Shown: positions 1-8,416 of the stretch, one piece after another
Layout: each line of letters begins with the position of its first letter
How positions within the stretch are numbered: the first letter of the stretch is position 1
Origin: Amphibacillus sediminis NBRC 103570
GTDB taxonomy: Bacteria; Bacillota; Bacilli; Bacillales; Amphibacillaceae
Length of the DNA stretch: 64,000 bases
Direction of reading: 5' to 3'
NCBI RefSeq assembly: GCF_001552275.1
Contig: NZ_BCQW01000013.1
Coordinates: 1-64,000 of the forward strand
Notes under the pieces: generated by a model
Seen by the model: only the letters and a program-made list of their open reading frames with translations
What the model was told of the DNA's origin: nothing
Databases searched by the model: none
Translations under genes and position numbers: made by a program

Positions 1-7
1 CTTACTT

Positions 8-1564
8 ATGAAAGATTCAGACAGAAAATGGTTACCCCATCTTAAAAATGCTATTCCAGAAGAAGCATTTGGCTATAAACTTTGCATGTATACTATAGCA
101 TTAGAAGCTTGGCGTAGAGGATTAAATGTAAAATTCTGTAATGTTTTTTTTGATGGTAAAAGAAGAGTGAGATTTTCATTAAGTGATGGATCCAATGAGT
201 ATAAATTTGCAGTTTCTAGAGGTAGCAAGGTTTCTAAAGAAGCTAACCATATATGTGTTAATAAAGCATTGACTAAAGATTATCTTCAAAAGAACAATGT
301 TCCAGCCCCTATAGGTTATAAGTTTGATCTATCTGAGGGTATAGACTATGTATTAAATAAAGTAAGTAGTTTAGGCTTTCCTTTAGTCGTTAAACCTACT
401 GATAGTGGAGCAGGAAATGGTGTCTTTGCTAATATTAAAACTCGTGAGGAATTGATCGAGTCTATAGAAGTTCTATGGAAAAAGCTTAATTTTAATGAAA
501 TTATTGTTGAACAATACGTAGAAGGTGATGATTTTAGGGTCTATGTTATAGGAGATAGAGTTGTAGGAGCCGTTACTCGAATACCAGCACATATCTATGG
601 AGATGGGGAGAATTCAATAGATTTCTTAATCGATGAGAAAAATAAAAGAAGGAAACTCAATCCCTATACTCATGGTAGATTAATAAAAAAAGATAGAGAA
701 CTGATTCAACAATTGAAGAAAAATGGTTGGAGCCTTAAAGATGTTCCTGCAAAAGATCAGTTAGTCTACTTAAGAGAAAAAAGTAATGTTTCAGCTGGTG
801 GAGATGCTATAGAAGTAACAAATCAACTAACGGACAAGGTCAAAGAAATTGCTATTGAAGCAATAAATGCCGTTCCTGGATTAATTCAAGGTGCTGTTGA
901 TATTGTTGCAGATTTAGAAAATAATGTGGGGCATGTAATTGAAATAAATTCCAAACCACAGATAGCAATGCATTTATTTCCAGAACAGGGAGAAGCTCAA
1001 GATGTACCAGCTGCTATAATTGATTATTATTTCCCAAATAGTGTTAATAATAGACGGATATATAGTTATTACTTTGATTTCAAGTGTATACTTAAGCCTT
1101 TGGAGAACAATTTAGTCAAAGAGATCCAACTACCACCAGCTCCAAAGTTTAACCATAATCGAGTTTGGTACTTAGTTTCTGGTAAAGTTCAAGGTGTGGG
1201 CTATAGAAAGTGGATTGCTAAAAAAGCTAAAAGTCTTGAACTAAATGGTTTTGTTGAAAATTTGAGTAATGGTAATGTAAAAGTCGTTATTTCGGGTAGA
1301 AAAGCTGCTTTGGAGAAATTTGATAAAATTATTAATCAAGATAAACCTAGAAAAGCAAAAGTTAATAAAGTAGCTAAAAAAAGATGGACAAAACCAATAA
1401 AAATGGGATTTGAAATAATTAATAAAGAAAACCAGGATACACAAAATAACATTGCTAATTATGAAGAGTTAAAAGAATCATACTTAAAACTGGAGAAAAA
1501 GTATAATACTATTATTAATAGTAGATCTTGGAGACTGACTGCTCTTTTTAGAAAATTTAAATAA
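8..1564 (+). CDS. ATP-grasp ligase fused to an acylphosphatase domain
   Basis: Residues about 70-345 read as an ATP-grasp fold: a lysine-containing strand (PLVVKPTDSGAGNG), an acidic strand (IIVEQYVEGDDFRVYV) and a metal-binding end (HVIEINSKPQ). This resembles glutathione- or cyanophycin-synthetase type carboxylate-amine ligases. Residues about 383-472 are an acylphosphatase domain with its signature GKVQGVGYRKW and the GFVENLSNGNVKVVISG strand. The lysine-rich tail ends NSRSWRLTALFRKFK, a motif known from C-termini of surface-polysaccharide glycosyltransferases. The ATG at 8 is the first visible start, but the two codons before it are open, so the gene may begin outside the window. An aspartate racemase follows 24 bp downstream, probably in the same operon, suggesting an amino-acid or peptide ligase. 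The substrate is unknown. Confidence 0.75.
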   Translation: MKDSDRKWLPHLKNAIPEEAFGYKLCMYTIALEAWRRGLNVKFCNVFFDGKRRVRFSLSDGSNEYKFAVSRGSKVSKEANHICVNKALTKDYLQKNNVPAPIGYKFDLSEGIDYVLNKVSSLGFPLVVKPTDSGAGNGVFANIKTREELIESIEVLWKKLNFNEIIVEQYVEGDDFRVYVIGDRVVGAVTRIPAHIYGDGENSIDFLIDEKNKRRKLNPYTHGRLIKKDRELIQQLKKNGWSLKDVPAKDQLVYLREKSNVSAGGDAIEVTNQLTDKVKEIAIEAINAVPGLIQGAVDIVADLENNVGHVIEINSKPQIAMHLFPEQGEAQDVPAAIIDYYFPNSVNNRRIYSYYFDFKCILKPLENNLVKEIQLPPAPKFNHNRVWYLVSGKVQGVGYRKWIAKKAKSLELNGFVENLSNGNVKVVISGRKAALEKFDKIINQDKPRKAKVNKVAKKRWTKPIKMGFEIINKENQDTQNNIANYEELKESYLKLEKKYNTIINSRSWRLTALFRKFK

Positions 1565-1588
1565 AATATTGTTTGGAGATGTTTTTAA

Positions 1589-2281
1589 ATGAAAAAAACA
1601 ATTGGTATACTTGGGGGAATGGGGCCAGCAGCTACTGTAGAATTATTCAATAGAATTGTTAATAAGACCAAAGCGAAGTACGATAAAGATCATATAAATA
1701 TTGTTATTATAAATGATCCTGAAATACCAGATAGGTCATTATATATTTCTGGTAATGGAGAGAGCCCCCTTCCCAGACTAAAAAAAAATATTGATAAACT
1801 TCAAAGTGTTGGAGTAGATTTTATATTGATGCCTTGTATGACTGCTCATTCATTATATGATCAACTAAATGATTATGCTGATATTGATGTCATTAATGCG
1901 ATTAATTTAGTTGATCGCTTTATTAGTAGTACACCTAATACTATTAATAATGTAGGTCTTCTTGCGACTGATGGTTCAGTAATGTCCAAGGTTTTTGAAA
2001 AGTATATTTCAAAGAAGATTGTAAAGCCTGAAAAACAATATCAAAATTTTTTAATGAGTGCAATATATGACCGAGATGGTTTAAAGGCTGGAAATTTATC
2101 TAAAACTACGGTAGATAGAGTATTTTATGTCCTTGATCACCTGAAAGAAATGGATATTGATGCCGTAATTGCAGGTTGTACCGAGTTAAGTTTAGTTTTA
2201 AATGAAACTAATGCAGGAATACAAGTAATTGATCCACTTGACTTATTAGCACAAGAAGCAATAAGATTATCCACAAGTTAA
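1589..2281 (+). CDS. Aspartate/glutamate racemase family protein
   Basis: This cofactor-independent two-cysteine racemase has 230 residues, the usual length for the family. It starts with the glycine-rich GILGGMGPAAT motif. The two expected catalytic cysteines are visible: C83 in MPCMTAH and C197 in AGCTELSLVL. It is cytoplasmic, with no signal sequence. A good ribosome site (TTGGAG, from 1571) precedes the ATG. It lies 24 bp after the ATP-grasp gene, so the pair may supply and ligate a D-amino acid; that pathway link is inference. The aspartate rather than glutamate or other amino-acid preference is taken from family resemblance only. Confidence 0.85.
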   Translation: MKKTIGILGGMGPAATVELFNRIVNKTKAKYDKDHINIVIINDPEIPDRSLYISGNGESPLPRLKKNIDKLQSVGVDFILMPCMTAHSLYDQLNDYADIDVINAINLVDRFISSTPNTINNVGLLATDGSVMSKVFEKYISKKIVKPEKQYQNFLMSAIYDRDGLKAGNLSKTTVDRVFYVLDHLKEMDIDAVIAGCTELSLVLNETNAGIQVIDPLDLLAQEAIRLSTS

Positions 2282-2356
2282 TATGTTTTTATAGCTGTGT
2301 ACAATAGTCAAAAGTATCGTGTCTATTTGAGTTTGTACATAGCTATTTTTAATTTA

Positions 2357-3728
2357 GGCTCTATAATATTTGTTGGGGTTCAGATGAAATTCTAAAAAAA
2401 ATACACGCAAGCCCAAACATTCTTTATACTTGAATTGTCTAGAAACAAGAAAAAAGAATGGGGTTGCGTATACTATGGATTTTATCATGAATATTCCAGG
2501 ATTAAAAGATTGCTTAGTGACAAAAGTAGAAGAACGCGATGGAAATGTAGAAATTCATGTAGAAATGGAGCGTCCCCCCCCATGTTTGCCCCAATGTGGA
2601 GAGGAAACGCAAAGTATCCATGACTATCGGTATCAAAAGTGAAACACTTAAAATGGTTTGAGCGGATGACCAAATTTGGTATAAGCGTCGTCGATATAGA
2701 TGTTAAAAATGTGGAAAACGGTTTTCAGAAGCAAACAAAATTGTCCAAAGATATCAACGAACATCATTAGAATGGAATCAAGCGGTGTCCATTCGTTCGA
2801 TTAAAGGAAAGACGTTTAAAGAGGTAGAAGAAACGTATGGTTCTTCATCTTCGCCCATTGTGAGGCGATTTGATGAGTTAGTTGAAACACAAGTTACCAA
2901 AGTAGAATCCCTTCCTCCAGTCATTGCCATTGATGAATATAAGGGGGATACGAAAGAAGGGAAATACCAGCTAATTATAGCCGATGGTGTTACCAAACAA
3001 CCTTTAGATATTCTACCAAATTGTTATAAAAACGCAATCAAACATTATCTTCAAAAACATGGGGCAAAAGTAGAAATTGTCATCATGGATATGAGGCCTG
3101 CGTTTAAAGCTGCGGTTCAAAATCGTTAGGAAAGCCAAGTATTGTGGCTGACCATTTCATTTTTGTCGCTATATATACTGGGGATTAGATGGAGTGCGAA
3201 GACGCATTCAACAAGACTTTCATGATTATGATCGGAAGAAGTGTAAACGTATGAAACATGTCTTTCATAAAGCGAAGGATCGTTTAAAAGTAGATGAGCT
3301 CGGGCATTTAGAAAGATATTTAAACCTGTCTACAGAGTTAAGAGAGGCCTACGAATTAGGAAGCATATCGAGAATGGTTTGATACGCAAAATTAATCGGT
3401 AAAGAGCAAATAGTCCAAGTAAAGGAAGGTCTACAATCCTTTTACCAAACAGTTATAAACACAGGAATTCCTGAAATGATTAGTAGTATCAAGACGTTCC
3501 AAAACTGGCAGGTAGAAATATTAAATAGTTTTGTATATGACTATTCTAACGTTTTTTTAGAGGGTATTAATAATACCACGAAGGTTATGAAGAGAAATGC
3601 ATATGGTTTTAGAGGCTTTAAACGTTTTAGGGCAAAGCTCTTATTAGCAAGACAGTATAAAGAAGTTGGGTTACATGTTGGGTAAAGTGGCGAAATAGAA
3701 TTGCCACCCCAACATTTGACGTAGAACC
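2357..3728 (+). mobile_element. Decayed ISL3-family insertion sequence
   Basis: The element is 1372 bp, typical of ISL3 elements. Imperfect terminal inverted repeats of 22 bp lie at 2357-2378 and 3707-3728: they begin GGCTCTA and GGTTCTA, both end TGTTGGGG, and 15 of 22 positions match. The flanking 8-mers are TTAATTTA (2349-2356) and TTGATTTA (3729-3736), an 8-bp target duplication with one change, the length expected for ISL3. The transposase inside is broken, so the copy is not autonomous. Confidence 0.85.
2475..3685 (+). pseudogene. ISL3-family transposase, multiply frameshifted
   Basis: Reading across frames recovers most of an ISL3 transposase: an N-terminal zinc-ribbon part (PPPCLPQCGEETQSIHDYR, then KCGKRFSEANKIV), the central DDE region with IAIDEYKGD and IVIMDMRPAFKAA, then ADHFHF and the C-terminal GFRGFKRFRAKLLLA. 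Lesions include a stop or shift near 2640, a shift near 2675, an in-frame TAA near 2703, shifts near 3127 and 3160, and a stop near 3380. A run of eight C residues near 2574-2581 is a possible slippage site. It cannot give an active enzyme. Confidence 0.85.
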
Positions 3729-4165
3729 TTGATTTAATGTAGTACCTATTATGCCTAACTCGTATAAGTTGGATCGGGTGATACGTATCATCTAGAAATT
3801 TCTGATCAGTAATGAAGCATTTCCTCATAGATATCGAAATATTTTATACTTCTTACCAAAATAAATCATTTTCAATTTTTTTAATACTAATGAAACAATA
3901 AATTAATTGTTGTCCCTATTAGAATAACCATAGTAGTGATAGTTTCAGTGATAAAGTTGATAACTTATTACTAAGAATAATATTAAATCTTTTTTTTGCT
4001 CTAAGTTCGGGGTTTACTATTTTTTATTATTCTCATTTTGATCGGCTATTATAAAAATTCAATAATTATTTTAAAGTGTCATTTTTAGTACTCTATTAAA
4101 CTTTACTTATATAATCATAGACTGTAAAATAAACTTGAACTAATAGGTTAGGAGGGATAAACAAT
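3729..4165. other. AT-rich intergenic region upstream of the cell-wall hydrolase
   Basis: I see no gene here. It holds the right-hand target duplication of the insertion sequence and very AT-rich DNA that presumably contains the promoter of the following gene. The strong ribosome site AGGAGGG is at 4150-4156. Confidence 0.5.
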
Positions 4166-7100
4166 TTGATTAAGAAAAACAGAATAGCATTAGTTTGGGT
4201 TATCCTATTATTTTTACTATTTAACGGTAATAATGTTATCTATGGAGAGGATGGAACTAGAGAGGATGGTACACTATATCCTAATGACAACAACTTTGAG
4301 GTAGCTTTATTAAAAGAGCATCTTAATGAATTAGGCTTTTCTGTAGGGATGGATTATCCAAATAACTATGGACCTTCCACAAAAAGGGCAGTTGAACAGC
4401 TCCAGGCCTATTATGGTCTAAATGTCACAGGAATTGTTGATTCTTTAACTTCTCAGACTATAGATGAGATTATAAATAATCCACTGAGACTAGGTCAAAA
4501 TAACATAGAGACGCAACAGTTGAAAGAGAAGTTAAGTCAGTTAGGTTTTTCTGTCACTATGATTTCATCAGATAGCTATGATGAAGAGACTGAACAAATA
4601 ATAAAGGATCTTCAAGCTCAGTTTGACCTGGTTGTTAATGGTATAGGTGATCCGATTACTTTAGCTTTAGTGGATGAGATATTAGAATCTCAAAAAGAAG
4701 AGTTAAATACAGAACTAACTAGTAAAAATTTAACTAACTTAACTGAGAAGACAACTCATGAATTAGGCCCTAAATCAAATAACGAGCAGGTGGCCGAGTT
4801 AAAAGCAAATTTAAATTTAGTAGGGTTTAGTGTAGGGATGAACTATCCCAATAATTATGGTCCAGCAACAGAGCGAGCTGTAAAAGAGTTTCAAGCTTAT
4901 TACGGCTTATCAGCAACGGGGATTGCGGATAGTCAAACACTTCAGAAACTGGATGAGATCTTGACCAGTCCATTACGCCGGGGACAAAATAATGATCAAG
5001 CCCGTGAATTAAAAGAGAACTTAAATCGGATCGGTTTTACAGTAAGTATGAATTCACCGGGAAGCTATGGTCCAGCAACTGAACAGGCACTGAAAGACTT
5101 CCAGTCTCATTACGGTTTAGTGGTTAATGGAATAGGAGATTCAGTGACTTTAGCTAAGTTAGAGGAAGTTCTAAACCAAGATCTGTCTGTAGGGATAACA
5201 CGTCCTGATGTTGTAATGTTTAAGGAAAAATTAGGGATGATAGGTTTCCCAGTAGCGAGTAACCCTACACCTTATTACGGAAAAACGACCGAACGGGTGG
5301 TAAAAGAGTTTCAAGCTTACTATGGTTTGCCTGTAACGGGTATTGCGGATAGTGAAACATTATCTGTTTTAGAGAATGCAGTTAATCAAAGGCTAGGTCC
5401 TGGATCAAACAACAATCGAGTAGCTGAATTAAAAGAAAATTTAAATTTAGTAGGTTTTAGTGTAGGAATGAATTATCCTAAAAGTTATGGACCAGCAACG
5501 GAACGTGCTGTGGATCGATTTCAAAGTTACTATGGTCTACGAGTTACAGGTATCGCTGATAGCCAAACACAGGAGAAGCTAGATGAAATTTTAACCAGCC
5601 CATTACGCCGAGGACAAAATAATGATCAAGCCCGTGAACTAAAAGAGAACTTGAATCGGATCGGTTTTACAGTAAGTATGAATTCACCGGGAAGCTACGG
5701 TCCAGCAACTGAGCAGGCAGTGAGAGACTTCCAGTCTCATTATGGTTTAGTGGTTAATGGAATAGGAGATTCGGTGACTTTAGATCAAATTAATACAATT
5801 CTCAATAGTCCATATCAAAATGGGAAGAGCCATCCTGATATGGTTATATTTAAAAGAATGCTTAATACACTAGGATACAATGGTTTGTCTACCAGTAATG
5901 ATATTTTTGGTAACAATACTGAACGTAGGGTAAGAGAATTTCAAGAGGCGATGGGTTTACCAGTTAGTGGGATTTTGGATGAAATAAGTATTGAAGTACT
6001 TTACCAAGTCTATGAAAAACGTGCTGTTTATCAAGAAACCAAATATAATGTCACACTCAATCAACAGTTGTCGATACAAATGGGATTAAGTACACCACCC
6101 CAAACGGATCTGTTTAAGAATGCACCAGCATATGTAAGAACCTCTGATTTATCGTTCAGTACAAGTGGGGTGATTACGGGTTCAGGTGTTCGGGTAAGGA
6201 CATCTCCTAGTACTACAAATAACGACAATATTGACAGTGTCCTCAGTAACGGTACGGCGGTTGAATATGTGAAAACAGTTAAGGGTAGCTCTGTTTCCGG
6301 GAATACGGATTGGTACGAAATTAGATATAACGGTAAAACGTTATATGTCCATAGTTCTCTAGCTTCTAAAAGTGCTGCTACTGCTAGAACAACCAGATCA
6401 ACAAAAGTCTATGAAAGCCAAAGTACATCTAGTCATGTTTACTATACGCTCTCAGGTAATAAGTCAGTTTCTGTTGTTAATCAAGGGAGTACATGGACAC
6501 AAATTACTGGTGAAGTGTGGCGTAATGCTAAACCAGATCAAGTTTTGCAGTATTTAGATCCTGCTAAACAAGATGAGTTTCAACATTTATTGTTATCATC
6601 CAGTGTGAATGTACCGAGTGCTCAGATTAATCGAATTCTATCTGGAAAGGGCATACTTAATGGCAAAGGCCAGGCATTTATAGATGCTGCTAAAACTCAT
6701 AATGTCAATGAGGTCTACTTAATATCGCATGCACTCCTTGAGACCGGGCATGGTAATTCATCACTAGCAAATGGGATAGAGGTTGGAAGAAATAGCAGTG
6801 GAAATCTCGTACTAGTCAACTCAAGCAACAGGAAAGATTTAAGAGACATCAAAAAAGTATATAATATGTTTGGTATTGGTGCCTCTGATGGAGACGCAGA
6901 ACGTCTCGGGGCTATTCGAGCTTACAATGAAGGTTGGGATACGCCTGCTAAAGCAATTATTGGTGGTGCGAAATTTATCGGTGAAAGTTATATTCATAAC
7001 CGATACCAACAAAACACACTATACAAGATGAGATGGAATCCTGCTAACCCAGGTTATCCACAGTATGCGACTGATATGGGTTGGGCTGCTAAACAAGTCT

Positions 7101-7171
7101 CAACGATTAAATCTATGTATCAACAGTTGGATAATCCAATGATGACCTTTGATATTGTTAAGTACAGATAA
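4166..7171 (+). CDS. Secreted N-acetylglucosaminidase with eight peptidoglycan-binding repeats
   Basis: This 1001-residue protein is exported: an N-terminal Lys/Arg cluster is followed by a hydrophobic stretch (IALVWVILLFLLF). Residues about 40-625 hold eight PG_binding_1-like repeats of about 70 residues, each with a LKxxLxxxGF start, a YGPATERAVKxFQ core and a GIxDSxT turn. Repeats 3-4 and 6-7 are nearly identical pairs. A bacterial SH3 domain follows (about 672-735, GSGVRVRTSPS) and a weaker second one. The C-terminal 200 residues resemble mannosyl-glycoprotein endo-beta-N-acetylglucosaminidase (GH73/LytD-like) with the catalytic glutamate in LLETGHG near residue 859. It probably cleaves glycan strands during wall turnover. 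The start is TTG at 4166, fixed by AGGAGGG 9 bp upstream. Confidence 0.9.
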   Translation: MIKKNRIALVWVILLFLLFNGNNVIYGEDGTREDGTLYPNDNNFEVALLKEHLNELGFSVGMDYPNNYGPSTKRAVEQLQAYYGLNVTGIVDSLTSQTIDEIINNPLRLGQNNIETQQLKEKLSQLGFSVTMISSDSYDEETEQIIKDLQAQFDLVVNGIGDPITLALVDEILESQKEELNTELTSKNLTNLTEKTTHELGPKSNNEQVAELKANLNLVGFSVGMNYPNNYGPATERAVKEFQAYYGLSATGIADSQTLQKLDEILTSPLRRGQNNDQARELKENLNRIGFTVSMNSPGSYGPATEQALKDFQSHYGLVVNGIGDSVTLAKLEEVLNQDLSVGITRPDVVMFKEKLGMIGFPVASNPTPYYGKTTERVVKEFQAYYGLPVTGIADSETLSVLENAVNQRLGPGSNNNRVAELKENLNLVGFSVGMNYPKSYGPATERAVDRFQSYYGLRVTGIADSQTQEKLDEILTSPLRRGQNNDQARELKENLNRIGFTVSMNSPGSYGPATEQAVRDFQSHYGLVVNGIGDSVTLDQINTILNSPYQNGKSHPDMVIFKRMLNTLGYNGLSTSNDIFGNNTERRVREFQEAMGLPVSGILDEISIEVLYQVYEKRAVYQETKYNVTLNQQLSIQMGLSTPPQTDLFKNAPAYVRTSDLSFSTSGVITGSGVRVRTSPSTTNNDNIDSVLSNGTAVEYVKTVKGSSVSGNTDWYEIRYNGKTLYVHSSLASKSAATARTTRSTKVYESQSTSSHVYYTLSGNKSVSVVNQGSTWTQITGEVWRNAKPDQVLQYLDPAKQDEFQHLLLSSSVNVPSAQINRILSGKGILNGKGQAFIDAAKTHNVNEVYLISHALLETGHGNSSLANGIEVGRNSSGNLVLVNSSNRKDLRDIKKVYNMFGIGASDGDAERLGAIRAYNEGWDTPAKAIIGGAKFIGESYIHNRYQQNTLYKMRWNPANPGYPQYATDMGWAAKQVSTIKSMYQQLDNPMMTFDIVKYR

Positions 7172-7177
7172 CTTTTT

Positions 7178-7225
7178 AACCCGTCTTTACCATATCATAA
7201 TGAGTGGAGAGACGGGTTATTTTTA
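7178..7225 (+). terminator. Rho-independent terminator of the glucosaminidase gene
   Basis: Arms AACCCGTCT (7178-7186) and AGACGGGTT (7210-7218) form a 9-bp stem, followed by ATTTTT. Confidence 0.85.
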
Positions 7226-7246
7226 AAGGCTCTAAAATAATAGTTT

Positions 7247-7432
7247 AACTTCATTAAGTAGAAGTCTCCCACTTCAATAGCGGTGAGAAGAAAGCTATTT
7301 ATATTTCACTCAGTAGGTGCAAATCTCGGCTAAATAAAGTTAAAGCCTCTGGTGGATGCAACAGATCTTCAGTGGAAAGTTATCGAACGTAGTGCGGTAA
7401 AATCTGCACAAATACGCCAAGGCGCATTTGAA
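7247..7432 (+). repeat. Family-2 repeat, copy 1 (most complete)
   Basis: This non-coding repeat of about 185 bp starts AACTTCATT, then AGTCTCCCACTTC, and ends CGCCAAGGCGCATTTGA. The same start and end recur at 13104-13493 (minus strand, interrupted), 25140-25248, 40831-40963 and 56882-56913. It contains short self-complementary arms such as CGCCAAGGCG. I see no open reading frame shared by the copies. Confidence 0.7.
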
Positions 7433-7483
7433 TAGTAGTGAATCGAGGAATATATCATCATAAAATTAAGACTTGGGAGCGAT

Positions 7484-7526
7484 AACAGGCATTAGATCAA
7501 TTTAAGATCTAATGCCTGTTTTCCCT
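7484..7526. terminator. Strong hairpin, probable bidirectional terminator
   Basis: Arms AACAGGCATTAGATC (7484-7498) and GATCTAATGCCTGTT (7506-7520) form a perfect 15-bp stem with a short AT loop, followed by TTTCCC on the plus strand. It may end transcription of the minus-strand NERD gene at 7674, although it lies about 150 bp past that stop. Confidence 0.55.
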
Positions 7527-7673
7527 TTAACATCTCCAGGTCTATGGATCGCTTTGCTTGAGTCAAGCCTACCCTTAGTCAAATTAACTGGCATCCTAAT
7601 CTGATTTTAGAAAACCGCTATAGTCTGTCCGCTTTCAGTTTAATCCACTCATAACAAAATGTGACTGAGTGCA

Positions 7674-8240
7674 TTACGAAGCCTTGCTGTTCAACGTTTT
7701 TAATTGCTCAGCAAATGCTTTGACCTTAGCTTTAGACAAGCAAGGTGTTTTGCGAGCCTTAATTGCGTCAATAAGTGTATCGTAGTAACAGACATGCTGT
7801 TTAGCCATTAATGAATCATCAACGGCAAGCTTGGTTGAGTTAGTAAAGGTAACGATCGGGTGAATATACTTAGCATTAATACTTAAAAGCACAGCTAGCT
7901 CCTTTGCTGATTGTTCAGTTACTTGGAAAGGATTAGTGATCGCCTTTTCTTGTTTTTTACCCGCAAATATCCACTCTTGGTCAGTTGCGGAGCCCTTGAC
8001 TGTTCCCGGCCAATTCTCTCGGTTAATGACAAAAACACCATAAATAGAAGGAATCACGTGATCGATTGTCATTTCTGTACCAGGAAGCTTGACAGCTAAA
8101 ACCGTTTGGTAGGCCGTGTCATCAAGCTGTTCAAGTGTACGCTCAATATAGCTTGCACTAACTCTTTTTCTAAGTTTTGTGTACAATGCACTTGCTCCGA
8201 CTATTAGACCAAGGACAAGAAAAATATATAATTCGGACAT
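7674..8240 (-). CDS. NERD (nuclease-related) domain protein
   Basis: This 188-residue protein has one N-terminal membrane segment (YIFLVLGLIVGASALYT). A NERD-like core follows at about residues 55-140: TIDHVIPSIYGVFVINREN and the later lysine-rich strand GKKQEKAITNPF resemble the D-[QE]xK-type nuclease-fold core of the family. It is probably a membrane-anchored nucleic-acid-interacting protein, but no function is proven for the family. The ATG at 8240 is supported by GGAGG about 8 bp upstream. It is transcribed alone, away from the PTS operon. Confidence 0.75.
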   Translation of the reverse strand: MSELYIFLVLGLIVGASALYTKLRKRVSASYIERTLEQLDDTAYQTVLAVKLPGTEMTIDHVIPSIYGVFVINRENWPGTVKGSATDQEWIFAGKKQEKAITNPFQVTEQSAKELAVLLSINAKYIHPIVTFTNSTKLAVDDSLMAKQHVCYYDTLIDAIKARKTPCLSKAKVKAFAEQLKTLNSKAS

Positions 8241-8377
8241 GTATGAACCTCCATATTTAGCTTATAATACCACTATCATAACATGGTTTTCCTCACGATA
8301 GCGGGCTTTTTATTTTTTGACAGTACAATCATCTGCTTAAAGCACTCTATCAATTAGTACGCAATCATTCTATCATA

Positions 8378-8391
8378 TGAAAGCGCTTTTA
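8378..8391 (+). promoter_or_regulatory. Candidate cre (CcpA) box upstream of the PTS operon
   Basis: TGAAAGCGCTTTTA matches the cre consensus except at one of the conserved end positions. It is 39 bp before the chosen start codon of the PTS regulator, consistent with glucose repression. Confidence 0.6.
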
Positions 8392-8416
8392 AATATAATA
8401 AAAGTAGGTGATAACA

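Noticed and set aside
7247-7432. Family-2 repeat as an omega-RNA/TnpB remnant
   Set aside because: The hairpin-like ends are suggestive, but no tnpA or tnpB fragment is detectable nearby, so I kept it as an unclassified repeat.
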